A DNA stretch of 61,602 nucleotides, taken from a virus. The notes below the pieces were generated by a model that saw nothing but the letters and a program-made list of their open reading frames with translations, did not search any database and was not told the origin of the DNA. Below, piece by piece: positions 43,857-51,301 of this stretch; positions within the stretch are counted from its first letter, which is position 1, and each line of letters opens with the position of its first letter. A program made the position numbers and the translations under genes. Location of the stretch: positions 1-61,602 of the IMG/VR virus record IMGVR_UViG_3300027791_000021. One strand, given 5' to 3'.

Positions 43857-45178
43857 AATACTTTTACTCCATACTTATGCTGAAAGTCTAATGCCTGCTC
43901 CCAAGTGTTAACCATAGGTTCACCTTTAATATTCAAACTGGTGTTTAATAACATAGGTACTTTAGTAATATCATAGTACACCTCTAGTATACGTCGTAGT
44001 GCTGAGGTGCAGTCTTTGCGAACCACTTGTACTCGTGCTGTCCCATCAACATGTGTGACCGAACTATAGTCGTGTTTTGCTTTTGCCACGAATTGCATAT
44101 ACTCATTAGTATACCCTTCAAAATATTCATCTACGTATTCCTCTAATATTGCTGGAGCAAATGGTCTAAATTTCTGTCTGCGTTTAATCGCATTGACTGT
44201 ATCTTTGATATCGAACCTAACATCTCCTAGTAAACTTCTGTTACCAAAAGCACGAGGTCCGAACTCAGCTTTGCCATTAGCTATTCCAACTACTTTATTA
44301 CTTATAATTTCTTTTACTACTTCTACTGGATTTATTTCTTGATCTATATTATGTCCTAAAAAACAATCTTTGAAGTTTATATGCTCTTTTCTGTGAGCAA
44401 GTATACAACCTAATGCACTCCCAGCGTCACCTGGGCTTGGAAATATCCACATATCATCAAACATTGGTCTTATTTTTGAATTTGCCACGCAGTTTAATGC
44501 TACTCCACCTCCATAAACTAATTTTCTTCCGTACTTTCTAGCCTCTAACATTATGTTATGTATCTCATGTTCTAAAAACAACTGAGCTGAAGCCGCTATA
44601 TCTTCAGGAGTTTGCCAAAACCATTTGTTAATACTAATTCCTTTGTGTAGATTCGTATTTATTATATCACCCATATCAATACTAGGAGTGCCATAAGCTG
44701 CCATACCCATTGTAATGTATTCATCTTCGTTTGGTTTTAATCCGATGCGTTTCGTGATAGCACTATAGAATAGACCTAAACTACTAGGGTATCTTTTGCT
44801 CCAGACTTTCTTTCTATCTTTCCAGATAGTTGCTGTATCATACTCACCGATTGCATCTATTACAACGCATACTACATCATCTTTAAAAGGAGCAGTATAA
44901 TATCCTGCTGCCATATGACTCTCATGGTGTCCTACAAATTCATCATACTCATTCCCTTCATGGGGTTTCATATGATGTTGTTCTCGTCTTTCGTTTTTTA
45001 ACTTAATATCTTCATAAAAAACACTAACATCGTGGTCAGTAGTTTTTAAATAGTCAGGTACCCATCGAGTATTCTTTACACGAGTATACCTCTCTGCATG
45101 TGTTGCAAATAAAATTTCATTATTTCTCATGACTGCTACTCCAGCGTCATGAAACCCTTCACTAATCCCTAAATATTT
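43853..45178 (-). CDS. Carbamoyltransferase (NodU/CmcH/TobZ family)
   Basis: The ATG at 45178 starts at the family's usual MKYLGISEGFHDAGVAV, giving 441 residues. It has HHESHMAAGYY (metal-binding His in the Kae1-like domain), VVIDAIGEYDTA, YGGGVALNCVANSK and the YrdC-like C-terminal half with GRAEFGPRAFGNRS-type sequence (KAEFGPRAFGNRSLLGD). These enzymes carbamoylate sugars or antibiotics with carbamoyl phosphate and ATP. In a phage it probably modifies a glycan or nucleotide. The upstream in-frame extension lies inside the GIY-YIG gene and is rejected. Confidence 0.9.
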   Translation of the reverse strand, partial: KYLGISEGFHDAGVAVMRNNEILFATHAERYTRVKNTRWVPDYLKTTDHDVSVFYEDIKLKNERREQHHMKPHEGNEYDEFVGHHESHMAAGYYTAPFKDDVVCVVIDAIGEYDTATIWKDRKKVWSKRYPSSLGLFYSAITKRIGLKPNEDEYITMGMAAYGTPSIDMGDIINTNLHKGISINKWFWQTPEDIAASAQLFLEHEIHNIMLEARKYGRKLVYGGGVALNCVANSKIRPMFDDMWIFPSPGDAGSALGCILAHRKEHINFKDCFLGHNIDQEINPVEVVKEIISNKVVGIANGKAEFGPRAFGNRSLLGDVRFDIKDTVNAIKRRQKFRPFAPAILEEYVDEYFEGYTNEYMQFVAKAKHDYSSVTHVDGTARVQVVRKDCTSALRRILEVYYDITKVPMLLNTSLNIKGEPMVNTWEQALDFQHKYGVKVF

Positions 45179-45545
45179 CATGCTTTTTGGGGAAGTCCTC
45201 CAATATTTTTGAGTCCATGCAGAAACATTCGGTGTGACCACCGAACTTATGTGCTGTTTTATGTCTGTCAATTTCATATTTCTTGTGTAGTTTCTGTTCC
45301 CATCTCCAACAATCGTATATCGTCCCGTTCCAAATTCTCTGTATTCTTATTTCGTAATTGGTAAAGCCACGCCCTCGTCGAACGACGTCTTTGAATGTTG
45401 TTCCTTTTGCGATTCCTACTTTTATTGTTTCTCGTTCCCATGTTACTGTATTCACAAGGACAATTCCGTAGAGCAATCCTGCTTTCTCTTTTTCAAGAGG
45501 ATGGTTATCAAAATAAGTGTGATTATAAATCCCACCAGCACTCAT
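45162..45545 (-). CDS. GIY-YIG-type endonuclease
   Basis: The 127-residue protein has GLLYGIVLVN and ETIKVGIAKG as the GIY/YIG-like strands, an Arg-containing helix (VVRRGRGF), WEQKLHKKY with the metal-binding Glu, and HKFGGHTECF at the end. This is the layout of free-standing GIY-YIG homing-type nucleases. It is embedded between QueC-like copy 2 and the carbamoyltransferase, overlapping both. It may have moved this block as a mobile intronless homing gene. Confidence 0.6.
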   Translation of the reverse strand: MSAGGIYNHTYFDNHPLEKEKAGLLYGIVLVNTVTWERETIKVGIAKGTTFKDVVRRGRGFTNYEIRIQRIWNGTIYDCWRWEQKLHKKYEIDRHKTAHKFGGHTECFCMDSKILEDFPKKHEIFRD

Positions 45546-46213
45546 ATTCGTAAGTCGCCTTCTTGTTGTTTATGTACTGACTTCCACGCTGCTTTTTTAG
45601 CATACGCAAGTTCTATACATTTAGTACAAACTTCACAAGGTTTTTTGTTTATCGTTTTGGTACAACTATGTACTAATTCCAGTAAGTCTGGTTTAGCTTG
45701 TATCAATGCTGCCACAATCTCTGATTTCTGCATCCATTCAAAAGGGAATAGATTAATAGGCAGTTGTAATATATGGCGAGGATGAATCCCGTGTGGGTCT
45801 AGCGTCCTGCTCCATCCACAGGCTAAAGCACGGAATGGAAATTTTAATTGTAATCTTTGTTTGAATGAATCATCTGAGTTAGCACCCCATATAATGGCTT
45901 TCCATTTAATCTTTCGATTACCTTGAATTAATGTGCATATAGCTGATTGATGTTGAAGAACAGGATAGTTATTAACTTTCCAGTCTTGGGGCATGTTTGC
46001 TTCGTCTACTAGAAGTCTTACTTTCATTAGGTCAGCTTGTTTTTGAGCCGCTTCGAGCTGTGCGTCTGCGCTCTCCCCCCAAACTTTATTATATAAATGT
46101 AGAGCCACAGGATTATATCCTTTAGCTTTAGCGTACCATAAGGCAGCTGCACATTCTAGTCCACCACTAAGGTTGACTATTGAGTCTACATCATGTTTAA
46201 GGTTTTCAACCAT
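45542..46213 (-). CDS. QueC-like ATP pyrophosphatase, copy 2
   Basis: The 223-residue protein has the PP-loop LSGGLECAA (residues 15-23), where Glu-Cys replaces the Asp-Ser of SGGLDS, and the zinc site C-x8-CEVCTKC. It shares the order of blocks with copy 1 at 34439-35137 (GYxP after the loop, GGN/GANxDxxxQR, RASRW/RALACGWS, LPISLFP/LPINLFP). The pair is therefore paralogous. It lies in an operon with an ElaA-like GNAT and a radical SAM enzyme. The product is probably a modified amide, not proven queuosine chemistry. Confidence 0.7.
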   Translation of the reverse strand: MVENLKHDVDSIVNLSGGLECAAALWYAKAKGYNPVALHLYNKVWGESADAQLEAAQKQADLMKVRLLVDEANMPQDWKVNNYPVLQHQSAICTLIQGNRKIKWKAIIWGANSDDSFKQRLQLKFPFRALACGWSRTLDPHGIHPRHILQLPINLFPFEWMQKSEIVAALIQAKPDLLELVHSCTKTINKKPCEVCTKCIELAYAKKAAWKSVHKQQEGDLRI

Positions 46214-46956
46214 TTTATTTTATTCTTATCTCTCGAAGTCGGTAATCTGTTGCATGTTGCACAGATTGGGTTATATTTTCTATTGCCTTTGGCTAATTCT
46301 TCTTTTAACTTCTGTAACTCAGGGTTATTTTTCCATACATCAAAAAAGTTGTCTGTGTTTATATTACCAAATACATTAGTGTCTGTCCAGTCATTACAAC
46401 ATAGTTGTATACTGCCATCCCAATGTACCCAGCCTTTTGTCATAGGTAATATACATACTTCATTAATTGCTGACCTATCGGTGGCAATACGATTGTATAT
46501 ATCACTTCTATTTGATACTTGAATAGGCGTTTCGCCCCATTCTTCAGGTTTCATATTCTGATCCCAGTATCTATGTTGAGCTCTAGGCATAATCTTTTTT
46601 CTTTCTTCCATCTGTTCTTTAGATTTATAACTGTTAATTATAAGACTATCAAACAAATCAAAAGTAGCCATACGCTCCGCTAATTTATATCCATTAGTTA
46701 GGATTCTTGTTCTATACGTTCTATTTGGATTGTGCAACATTCGAGCTAAAGTGCCGAAATCAGGGTGTAAGGAATTTTCTCCTCTACCTGTGAAACACAC
46801 ATATCCTTCAAACCCCTCTAAGCTAGAAACAAACTTGCCGAATGTTCTAATACTCATATAGTGCTTGGCATTTGGATAACCACTACTACGAGGACAATAG
46901 TTACAGGTCTCATTACAAAGACCAGTAACATCTATATTAATAAGTATCGGGTTCAT
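46186..46956 (-). CDS. Radical SAM enzyme with SPASM-like C-terminus, second copy type
   Basis: Starting at the ATG at 46956, the 256-residue protein has CNETCNYC (C14, C18, C21), FTGRGENSLHP and a C-terminal Cys set (VCILPM...IQLCCNDW...PICATC). The VHWDGSIQLCCNDWTD segment parallels VDWNGDVLFCSNDWGR in the enzyme at 16151-17071, so the two are related. It is flanked by the GNAT and QueC-like genes with overlaps of about 20-30 bases, indicating one pathway. Confidence 0.8.
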   Translation of the reverse strand: MNPILINIDVTGLCNETCNYCPRSSGYPNAKHYMSIRTFGKFVSSLEGFEGYVCFTGRGENSLHPDFGTLARMLHNPNRTYRTRILTNGYKLAERMATFDLFDSLIINSYKSKEQMEERKKIMPRAQHRYWDQNMKPEEWGETPIQVSNRSDIYNRIATDRSAINEVCILPMTKGWVHWDGSIQLCCNDWTDTNVFGNINTDNFFDVWKNNPELQKLKEELAKGNRKYNPICATCNRLPTSRDKNKIKWLKTLNMM

Positions 46957-47413
46957 ATACAAAAATCCAATTGGTTCTTCCAGCCGAATCTATATTTGTA
47001 CCAACTTCTTTAAATCCAAAGTCTAAGAAAGGTTGTTTACCTCCCTCATAAGTTATTTCACACATCATTCTGGGACTGCCCCATTGTTTCATACAAAATT
47101 CTTTCCCTTTAGTTAAATCTCTTTTGGTACACCCACCTTTGTAATCAGACCTCCAAGCTTGTCTACGAAAAGCAGGATATCTGTAAGATACTCCGTTATC
47201 TCCATAGAAAGTTTTTCTGTCGCATAGTGCATTTACTCCAACCATAACACCTTTATGATACCAAAGCATCCAATACTGGTGTTTGTCGTACTTATCTTCT
47301 AAGTCCTGGTAACATACTTTGTTACGGACAATAAAACCATCGACTCTTAACTGTAGGGCATCATAAAGCTCATCTACAGTTAAGTAAGTATAGTGTTTTA
47401 TTTTAGAAATCAT
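46937..47413 (-). CDS. ElaA-like GNAT acetyltransferase, copy 2
   Basis: The 158-residue protein has VDELYDALQLRVDGFIV, CYQDLEDKYD and RMMCEITYEGGKQPFLDFGF, and is paralogous to 33940-34461. Homologous blocks appear in the same order, including KTFYGDNG and YPAFRRQAW. It follows the ligase gene with a 4-base overlap, so it is expressed from promoter P6. It probably acylates the product of the linked radical SAM or QueC-like enzymes. Confidence 0.7.
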   Translation of the reverse strand: MISKIKHYTYLTVDELYDALQLRVDGFIVRNKVCYQDLEDKYDKHQYWMLWYHKGVMVGVNALCDRKTFYGDNGVSYRYPAFRRQAWRSDYKGGCTKRDLTKGKEFCMKQWGSPRMMCEITYEGGKQPFLDFGFKEVGTNIDSAGRTNWIFVYEPDTY

Positions 47414-48351
47414 ACTCTTTTTACAATTCTTGGGATTATCTCCCCACTTCTTATTACTTCTACATTACAACCTATTTCTAAGTCAAGAGCTTCAATATAT
47501 GCAATGTTATGCAGTGTAGCTCTTGATATGGTTGCTTCTCCTATCACACAAGGTTCGAGTATAGCGACTGGTGAAACTGCACCTGATTTACCGACATTCC
47601 ATTCAACATCTAATAATCGAGTAACAACTCCTGCTTGCCTAGTTTTTAGAGCAAAGCTACCTCTAGGGTGGTGTGCGGTGTAGCCTAACGATTCAAAATA
47701 TATATTAGAGTCGACTCTTACCACTTTACCGTCCTGAGGGAACTGGCTATAATCACTTTGGGTGACTGTGTTTAGTCCCATACTCGCTAACATACCCATA
47801 TCTCCTATCCAATCTGGACAGATGGCTGGTGAACAGCCGTAGGCTATGAAAGTCAAGTCACGAGACTGAAATTCTTTTGTACTTTTTAAGTTCAATGCAC
47901 CTGCTGCATAATTTCTAGCATTAGGTATTTCCTTTGGAGCTACAATCTCACCTGTAATTTGGGTAAGTTGAGTTCTAAAGATTTTATTTGGAACTATAGT
48001 TTTAATTTTATCAGTAATATCTAGCCCTTCTTTGCCATCGCCACGTGTTAACGCCTGAGATAATACGCCATCTATATAAGTTATAGATACAGCTGCACCG
48101 TCCAGTTTAGGAGTCATAATAGTTGCTTTTGTGGTGTCCCATTTTGGTTCCTCATCTTCTCCGATAAAGACCTTTTGTAATGAATACATTGGGAAAGGGT
48201 GTTTGAATCTTTGTTCTCCTACTTCTACATAGCCTACTTTATTTTGTAGTACAGTGTTTTCTGTAAGTCTGTCGTATACCTCGTCCGGCAATATAGGATT
48301 GCCTTCAGCATACTTCTGATTACAATATTCTAGGTATTCTGTCTTATTCAT
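47410..48351 (-). CDS. NAD-dependent DNA ligase, adenylation subunit (LigA half)
   Basis: The 313-residue protein has the NAD-binding Ia region (YCNQKYAEGNPILPDEVYDRL), the nucleotidyl-lysine motif K82-LDG (TPKLDGAAVSI), GEIVAP, and the OB-fold end (GNVEVIRSGEIIP-type). It stops where bacterial LigA would continue into zinc finger, HhH and BRCT, which are encoded at 42104-42856. Its conserved N-terminus fixes the start at 48351, exactly seven bases after the -10 of promoter P6, so the mRNA should be leaderless. Confidence 0.9.
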   Translation of the reverse strand: MNKTEYLEYCNQKYAEGNPILPDEVYDRLTENTVLQNKVGYVEVGEQRFKHPFPMYSLQKVFIGEDEEPKWDTTKATIMTPKLDGAAVSITYIDGVLSQALTRGDGKEGLDITDKIKTIVPNKIFRTQLTQITGEIVAPKEIPNARNYAAGALNLKSTKEFQSRDLTFIAYGCSPAICPDWIGDMGMLASMGLNTVTQSDYSQFPQDGKVVRVDSNIYFESLGYTAHHPRGSFALKTRQAGVVTRLLDVEWNVGKSGAVSPVAILEPCVIGEATISRATLHNIAYIEALDLEIGCNVEVIRSGEIIPRIVKRV

Positions 48352-48357
48352 ACATAT

Positions 48358-48400
48358 ATTATACAGAAAATTTAAGGATTTGTCAAGTATTATTTTTGTG
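48358..48400 (-). promoter_or_regulatory. Promoter P6 (leaderless; ligase adenylation half and tailoring operon)
   Basis: On the minus strand TTGACA is at 48386-48381 and TATAAT at 48363-48358 (17 bp). The upstream block reads AAAAATAATAC, two changes from consensus. The A of the ATG is seven bases after the last -10 base, the expected transcription start. No ribosome site can precede it. Confidence 0.88.
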
Positions 48401-48402
48401 AG

Positions 48403-48705
48403 TTATAAATAAATCTTATCTAATACATCCTTGAAATGAGTTTCAAGAACTGTTTTGACTTCGGAGATAGATAGAATCTCAACTAACCCCTCAAACAGAG
48501 CCTTGCTATTATTAAAGTCTATAGGCATAGCTAAGCCGTCCCGTGTCGGTTTCCATTCTTCGTCAAAGTCTAGGTAATATTTCCTAATATGTAGGTATTC
48601 TATATTTCTAAAGCTATTTACAGTAAGGTAAACTCTCTCGTGTTTTTCTTCATTGTAATGTATTAGCTTTTCATATACAGGGGGCGCATTATGTAGTTCT
48701 ATCAT
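48403..48705 (-). CDS. PC4/YdbC-like ssDNA-binding protein
   Basis: The 100-residue protein has HERVYLTVNSFRNIEYLHIRKYY, then DFDEEWKPTRDGLAMPIDF and a C-terminal helix. This is the IxVREYY...GxWxPTxKGIxL pattern of PC4-family coactivators, which bind ssDNA and affect transcription or replication. It is a plausible late transcription or ssDNA-binding cofactor. It overlaps the upstream gene by 17 bases. Confidence 0.65.
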   Translation of the reverse strand: MIELHNAPPVYEKLIHYNEEKHERVYLTVNSFRNIEYLHIRKYYLDFDEEWKPTRDGLAMPIDFNNSKALFEGLVEILSISEVKTVLETHFKDVLDKIYL

Positions 48706-48961
48706 TCTTCAATATCGCTGATAAAGGAACAATGGAAGTAACATTCTCAGGTGCTAAAAGCCTGTAGCTATCACAATCCCAACAAAAAAGTAATACTTGA
48801 TTATTGTTTGGTGTAGCCCTATTCTTTTTAGTCTGAATATGCTTATTGTCAAAATCCATAGTGCAAACATTATATTTCATTCTGCGACTATTTTGACTAC
48901 GATAGGTAATGATGGCGTCGCCCGCATTACTGACGTTCTTTATAAAATCATCTTTTTGCAT
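48689..48961 (-). CDS. Conserved marine-phage protein
   Basis: The 90-residue protein has DAIITYRSQNSRRMKYNVCTMDF, LLFCWDCDSYRLLAPENVTSIVPLSAIL. I recognise this WDxDSYRLLxPxNVTSxVPLS pattern from a conserved cyanophage family of unknown function. It follows the terminator at 49037 and has no consensus promoter of its own, so it may be transcribed by read-through. Confidence 0.6.
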   Translation of the reverse strand: MQKDDFIKNVSNAGDAIITYRSQNSRRMKYNVCTMDFDNKHIQTKKNRATPNNNQVLLFCWDCDSYRLLAPENVTSIVPLSAILKNDRTT

Positions 48962-49036
48962 GAGTTTCCTTGTAGGTAGTTAAAGTCCTTTAGCGTCCTA
49001 TCAATGGTATTATCTTGCAAGGTCAAATCTATAGAT

Positions 49037-49071
49037 AAAAGAAGACCCAGCCCTTACGAGCTGAGTTCTTC
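49037..49071 (-). terminator. Rho-independent terminator after the HTH gene
   Basis: On the minus strand a 12-bp stem (49060-49071 with 49041-49051, one mismatch and one wobble) is followed by TTTT. It closes the single-gene unit that starts at promoter P7. Confidence 0.85.
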
Positions 49072-49082
49072 AAGGGGTAAAG

Positions 49083-49556
49083 TTAGTCGTTCAGTTCGTT
49101 AATTAACTGTGCGAAATACTGAGCAGCCTTACCAGTAAGCTTACTGATAATTGCAGTGTCTGGTTCTTTACCTGCGTCTGTGATTGCTGAAGCTAAGTCA
49201 TCCTGAGCACCTGCTACAGAGACTCTAGTTCCACCACCAGTTCCGCTAGATTTAGTTCCAGCCGCTGGAGTTTTCTTTACATAAACTCCTGCCTTTGTTA
49301 AAATCATTCTGACTCCATTTGGGCTCTCACCTAATTCATCAGCTACAACTTTAACTATTTCCATACTCGTTTCGGGAGTAGGTTCTTCTGCAGTATACAT
49401 CTCTACTGCCTGAGCTTTCATTTCGTCTGTCCAAGCCATTTTTCTTTTCCTTGTTAATTTAAATTTTAGTTCATATTCGGCAAGAGTCATAGTATTTTTA
49501 TAACCTGGGCACCAACCTGTGGTATCCAGCATTTGTGTATAAAACCTATCGCTCAT
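49083..49556 (-). CDS. WTxExK-type HTH protein, possible transcription regulator
   Basis: The 157-residue protein starts MSDRFYTQML and then has KRKMAWTDEMKAQAVEMYTAEE and ESPNGVRMILTKAGVYVKK, a helix-turn-helix with a recognition helix ending in GVY. A Gly/Ser/Thr linker leads to a second small helical domain (ISKLTGKAAQYFAQLI). I recognise the full-length form, including the N-terminal extension, from cyanophage proteins. It is paralogous to the protein at 61381-61602. It has its own promoter and terminator, which suggests a dedicated regulator. An internal ATG at 49439 is also well placed. Confidence 0.65.
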   Translation of the reverse strand: MSDRFYTQMLDTTGWCPGYKNTMTLAEYELKFKLTRKRKMAWTDEMKAQAVEMYTAEEPTPETSMEIVKVVADELGESPNGVRMILTKAGVYVKKTPAAGTKSSGTGGGTRVSVAGAQDDLASAITDAGKEPDTAIISKLTGKAAQYFAQLINELND

Positions 49557-49580
49557 TGCTTATTTCCTTAATATAAATAT

Positions 49581-49618
49581 ATTATACTAAAAGTTTAAGC
49601 AAGAGTCAAGAACTAAAT
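49581..49618 (-). promoter_or_regulatory. Promoter P7 (single-gene unit)
   Basis: On the minus strand TTGACT is at 49609-49604 and TATAAT at 49586-49581 (17 bp). The upstream block reads TTTAGTTC. The leader is about 18 bases with AAGGAA before the ATG. Confidence 0.82.
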
Positions 49619-49619
49619 T

Positions 49620-49976
49620 CTATATGCTATACCCAAAAGTAGTAATATCTTCCCTGTACATTAGTGCAACACTACTTTTAGACTTTAGTGTGTACCACTG
49701 CTCCCACATAGGTGCTACAAATAAGTTATCCAAAATAGAAGTATCTTCCACAACTAACTCATGTTCCTGTAGTTCATGCTTCCAATCTTCTAACCTTATT
49801 AAAATATCGCTATCTTTATACATTTCCTTCTGTGAAGTCATTGTATATTTTTGTAGCCAATTATCTAGACCTATATAATTAAGACTATTATGGTACTCCG
49901 TTATTACTCTTTCGTAAGGGTTTCTAACTACTCCAATTTTAATTTTATTCGAGACCAGAGATAAATTCTGATTCAT
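49620..49976 (-). CDS. Short sulfotransferase-like protein
   Basis: At 118 residues it lacks the PAPS-binding P-loop of sulfotransferases but keeps the 3'-phosphate segment in KIGVVRNPYERVITEYHNS. It also has DSILIRLEDWKHE and ends TFGYSI. Similar short forms exist in marine phages, so it may be a conserved shortened family rather than a decaying gene. It overlaps the small gene upstream by 32 bases. Enzymatic activity is doubtful without the P-loop. Confidence 0.55.
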   Translation of the reverse strand: MNQNLSLVSNKIKIGVVRNPYERVITEYHNSLNYIGLDNWLQKYTMTSQKEMYKDSDILIRLEDWKHELQEHELVVEDTSILDNLFVAPMWEQWYTLKSKSSVALMYREDITTFGYSI

Positions 49977-50112
49977 ATCTCAACTCCCGAGCTAATGCTC
50001 TACAGTCTTCAATTGCATGACTTAACATAGGAGGTTCTACTTCTCCTAGTTTATCTAGCTTCTCTATAAGTGCTTTTAGTTTAATAGCACAGTGTATTCT
50101 TTCGTGTGTCAT
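49945..50112 (-). CDS. Small helical protein (55 aa)
   Basis: The frame starts at the ATG at 50112, which overlaps the stop of the upstream membrane-protein gene as ATGA. It encodes MTHERIHCAIKLKALIEKLD, MLSHAIEDCRALAREL and an acidic end. The helical, charged pattern and coupling support translation. Function is unknown. Confidence 0.55.
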   Translation of the reverse strand: MTHERIHCAIKLKALIEKLDKLGEVEPPMLSHAIEDCRALARELRYESEFISGLE

Positions 50113-50357
50113 CCTAATAATCCTGTTACAAAGTTTCTAATGAATCTCTCTCTATGTTTGCCAACATCAAGTGCGGCATACATTAATAATGGCGTGAGAG
50201 GTAAGGCTAAAATCAGCACTATACCAATCACAAATTTTTTATGTTTAAGGACTACATTGTCTTTATCCACTAGGGTTGCTATTTCAAAAGCTGGTATAAC
50301 CAATTTCCAAATTACTATGACCCATCCAGATAGCCAAAATGCTATTAAATAATCCAT
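50109..50357 (-). CDS. Small two-helix membrane protein
   Basis: The 82-residue protein has two hydrophobic helices (IAFWLSGWVIVIWKLVIPAF and FVIGIVLILALPLTPLLMYA) with a charged loop. It could be a membrane-remodelling protein or holin-like protein, but it is far from the lysozyme. It is coupled to the small gene downstream by ATGA. Confidence 0.55.
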   Translation of the reverse strand: MDYLIAFWLSGWVIVIWKLVIPAFEIATLVDKDNVVLKHKKFVIGIVLILALPLTPLLMYAALDVGKHRERFIRNFVTGLLG

Positions 50358-50388
50358 ATGTTTTCCTTATTCTCATTTTATGAGTTCT

Positions 50389-51042
50389 TTACAAATATTG
50401 TTGTAAGTGTTTTAGACTACCTAGTTCATACGATAACGCGTGACTATAGTAACCTGCTTTGCTCCCGTCTAGATGTGGAAAGAAACTCTTGCTCAAATCA
50501 CAAGGCGTTACCACCCATAATTTATAACATTGTGCTCCATATTTTTCCATATACATCGGGTCTTTGTGTACATCAAGTACTTGTGCCATATGATTCCTTC
50601 TAGCGCACCATACTTTTTCTCCTATTTCAAAAGAATCAGCTATGCACTGGTCTGGTATCATTGCCTCTTTGTGTCCTGCATAATCTGTTTCAGGTAACTT
50701 CTGAGGCACACCTAATCTTTCTATAATACCTTTTACAAAGGCTGGCGACCTATAAAGACCTTGTGCTATTGTAGTAACATTGTCGCCATCAATATATCTT
50801 TGAACTACCATTTTTATTTCTTGGGAATTTGCACCTTTTCCTTTGTTTTGTGCTTTTCTTCTGTCCCTAAACTCTACAGTTTCGATATGGTTGTCAATTA
50901 TATTTTTTAATCTTGTTGTGTTGTACGCTATATTCAGCATACCACACGCTTCTTTTTTAGTGATGGGCTTCTCCCCATCTAGGGCGGCTATAACCTTAGC
51001 TATATTCGCTTCCGTCAAGTTTTCGTGTTTCTTGATTCTCAA
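50389..51042 (-). CDS. HTH protein with phage-type C-terminal domain
   Basis: The 217-residue protein has EKPITKKEACGMLNIAYNTTRLKNII as a helix-turn-helix, a second possible one (DNVTTIAQGLYRSPAFVKGII), and a C-terminal domain with EKVWCARRNHMAQVLDVHKDPMYMEKYG. I recognise it from marine phages as a DNA-binding-like family of unknown role. The start codon appears to be TTG at 51042, preceded by AGGGG. It overlaps the upstream gene by 47 bases. Confidence 0.6.
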   Translation of the reverse strand: MRIKKHENLTEANIAKVIAALDGEKPITKKEACGMLNIAYNTTRLKNIIDNHIETVEFRDRRKAQNKGKGANSQEIKMVVQRYIDGDNVTTIAQGLYRSPAFVKGIIERLGVPQKLPETDYAGHKEAMIPDQCIADSFEIGEKVWCARRNHMAQVLDVHKDPMYMEKYGAQCYKLWVVTPCDLSKSFFPHLDGSKAGYYSHALSYELGSLKHLQQYL

Positions 51043-51301
51043 TTTCTACCCCTAGTAATATTATTGCATAATGTATTATCTTTAATAAGTCAGCAGTATT
51101 CTTGCCGTCTTTCTTTCCATAGCGTTGGGCATATTTTATAACATTGCCTATGCAAAATCCTTCGCCATGTCCTGCATCAAAGATAAACTCTGTTGATTGT
51201 ATTTTACTCATACTATAGTGTTTACTATAGGTTGACTGAATATATTTTGTTATAAGTGCAATGGTCTCATCTTCGTTAAATTTTGCGTCGTGCCATTCCA
51301 T
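50996..51301 (-). CDS. DUF3310-like protein
   Basis: The 101-residue protein has GEGFCIGNVIKYAQRYGKKDGKNTADLLKIIHYAIILL, which follows the conserved GNxIKYxxRxxxKxGxxxxDLxKxxxY pattern of DUF3310 phage proteins. Their function is not settled, though nucleotide metabolism has been suggested. It shares its boundary base with the oxygenase-like gene upstream. Confidence 0.7.
   Translation of the reverse strand: MEWHDAKFNEDETIALITKYIQSTYSKHYSMSKIQSTEFIFDAGHGEGFCIGNVIKYAQRYGKKDGKNTADLLKIIHYAIILLGVEIENQETRKLDGSEYS

Noticed and set aside
34439-46213. A complete queuosine or deazaguanine DNA-modification pathway.
   Set aside because: Only QueC-like proteins are present, with altered PP-loops. No FolE, QueD, QueE or DNA transglycosylase was recognised; the radical SAM proteins are SPASM-like, not QueE-like.
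42104-48351. The ligase halves as a frameshifted or broken single gene.
   Set aside because: The halves are 4.5 kb apart with intact domains, separate promoters and correct starts, so this is a true split arrangement.
48961-49036. A promoter for the gene at 48689 (TTGACC near 49023).
   Set aside because: At 17 bp the -10 would be TGATAG, a poor match, and the upstream block is absent, so it was not listed.
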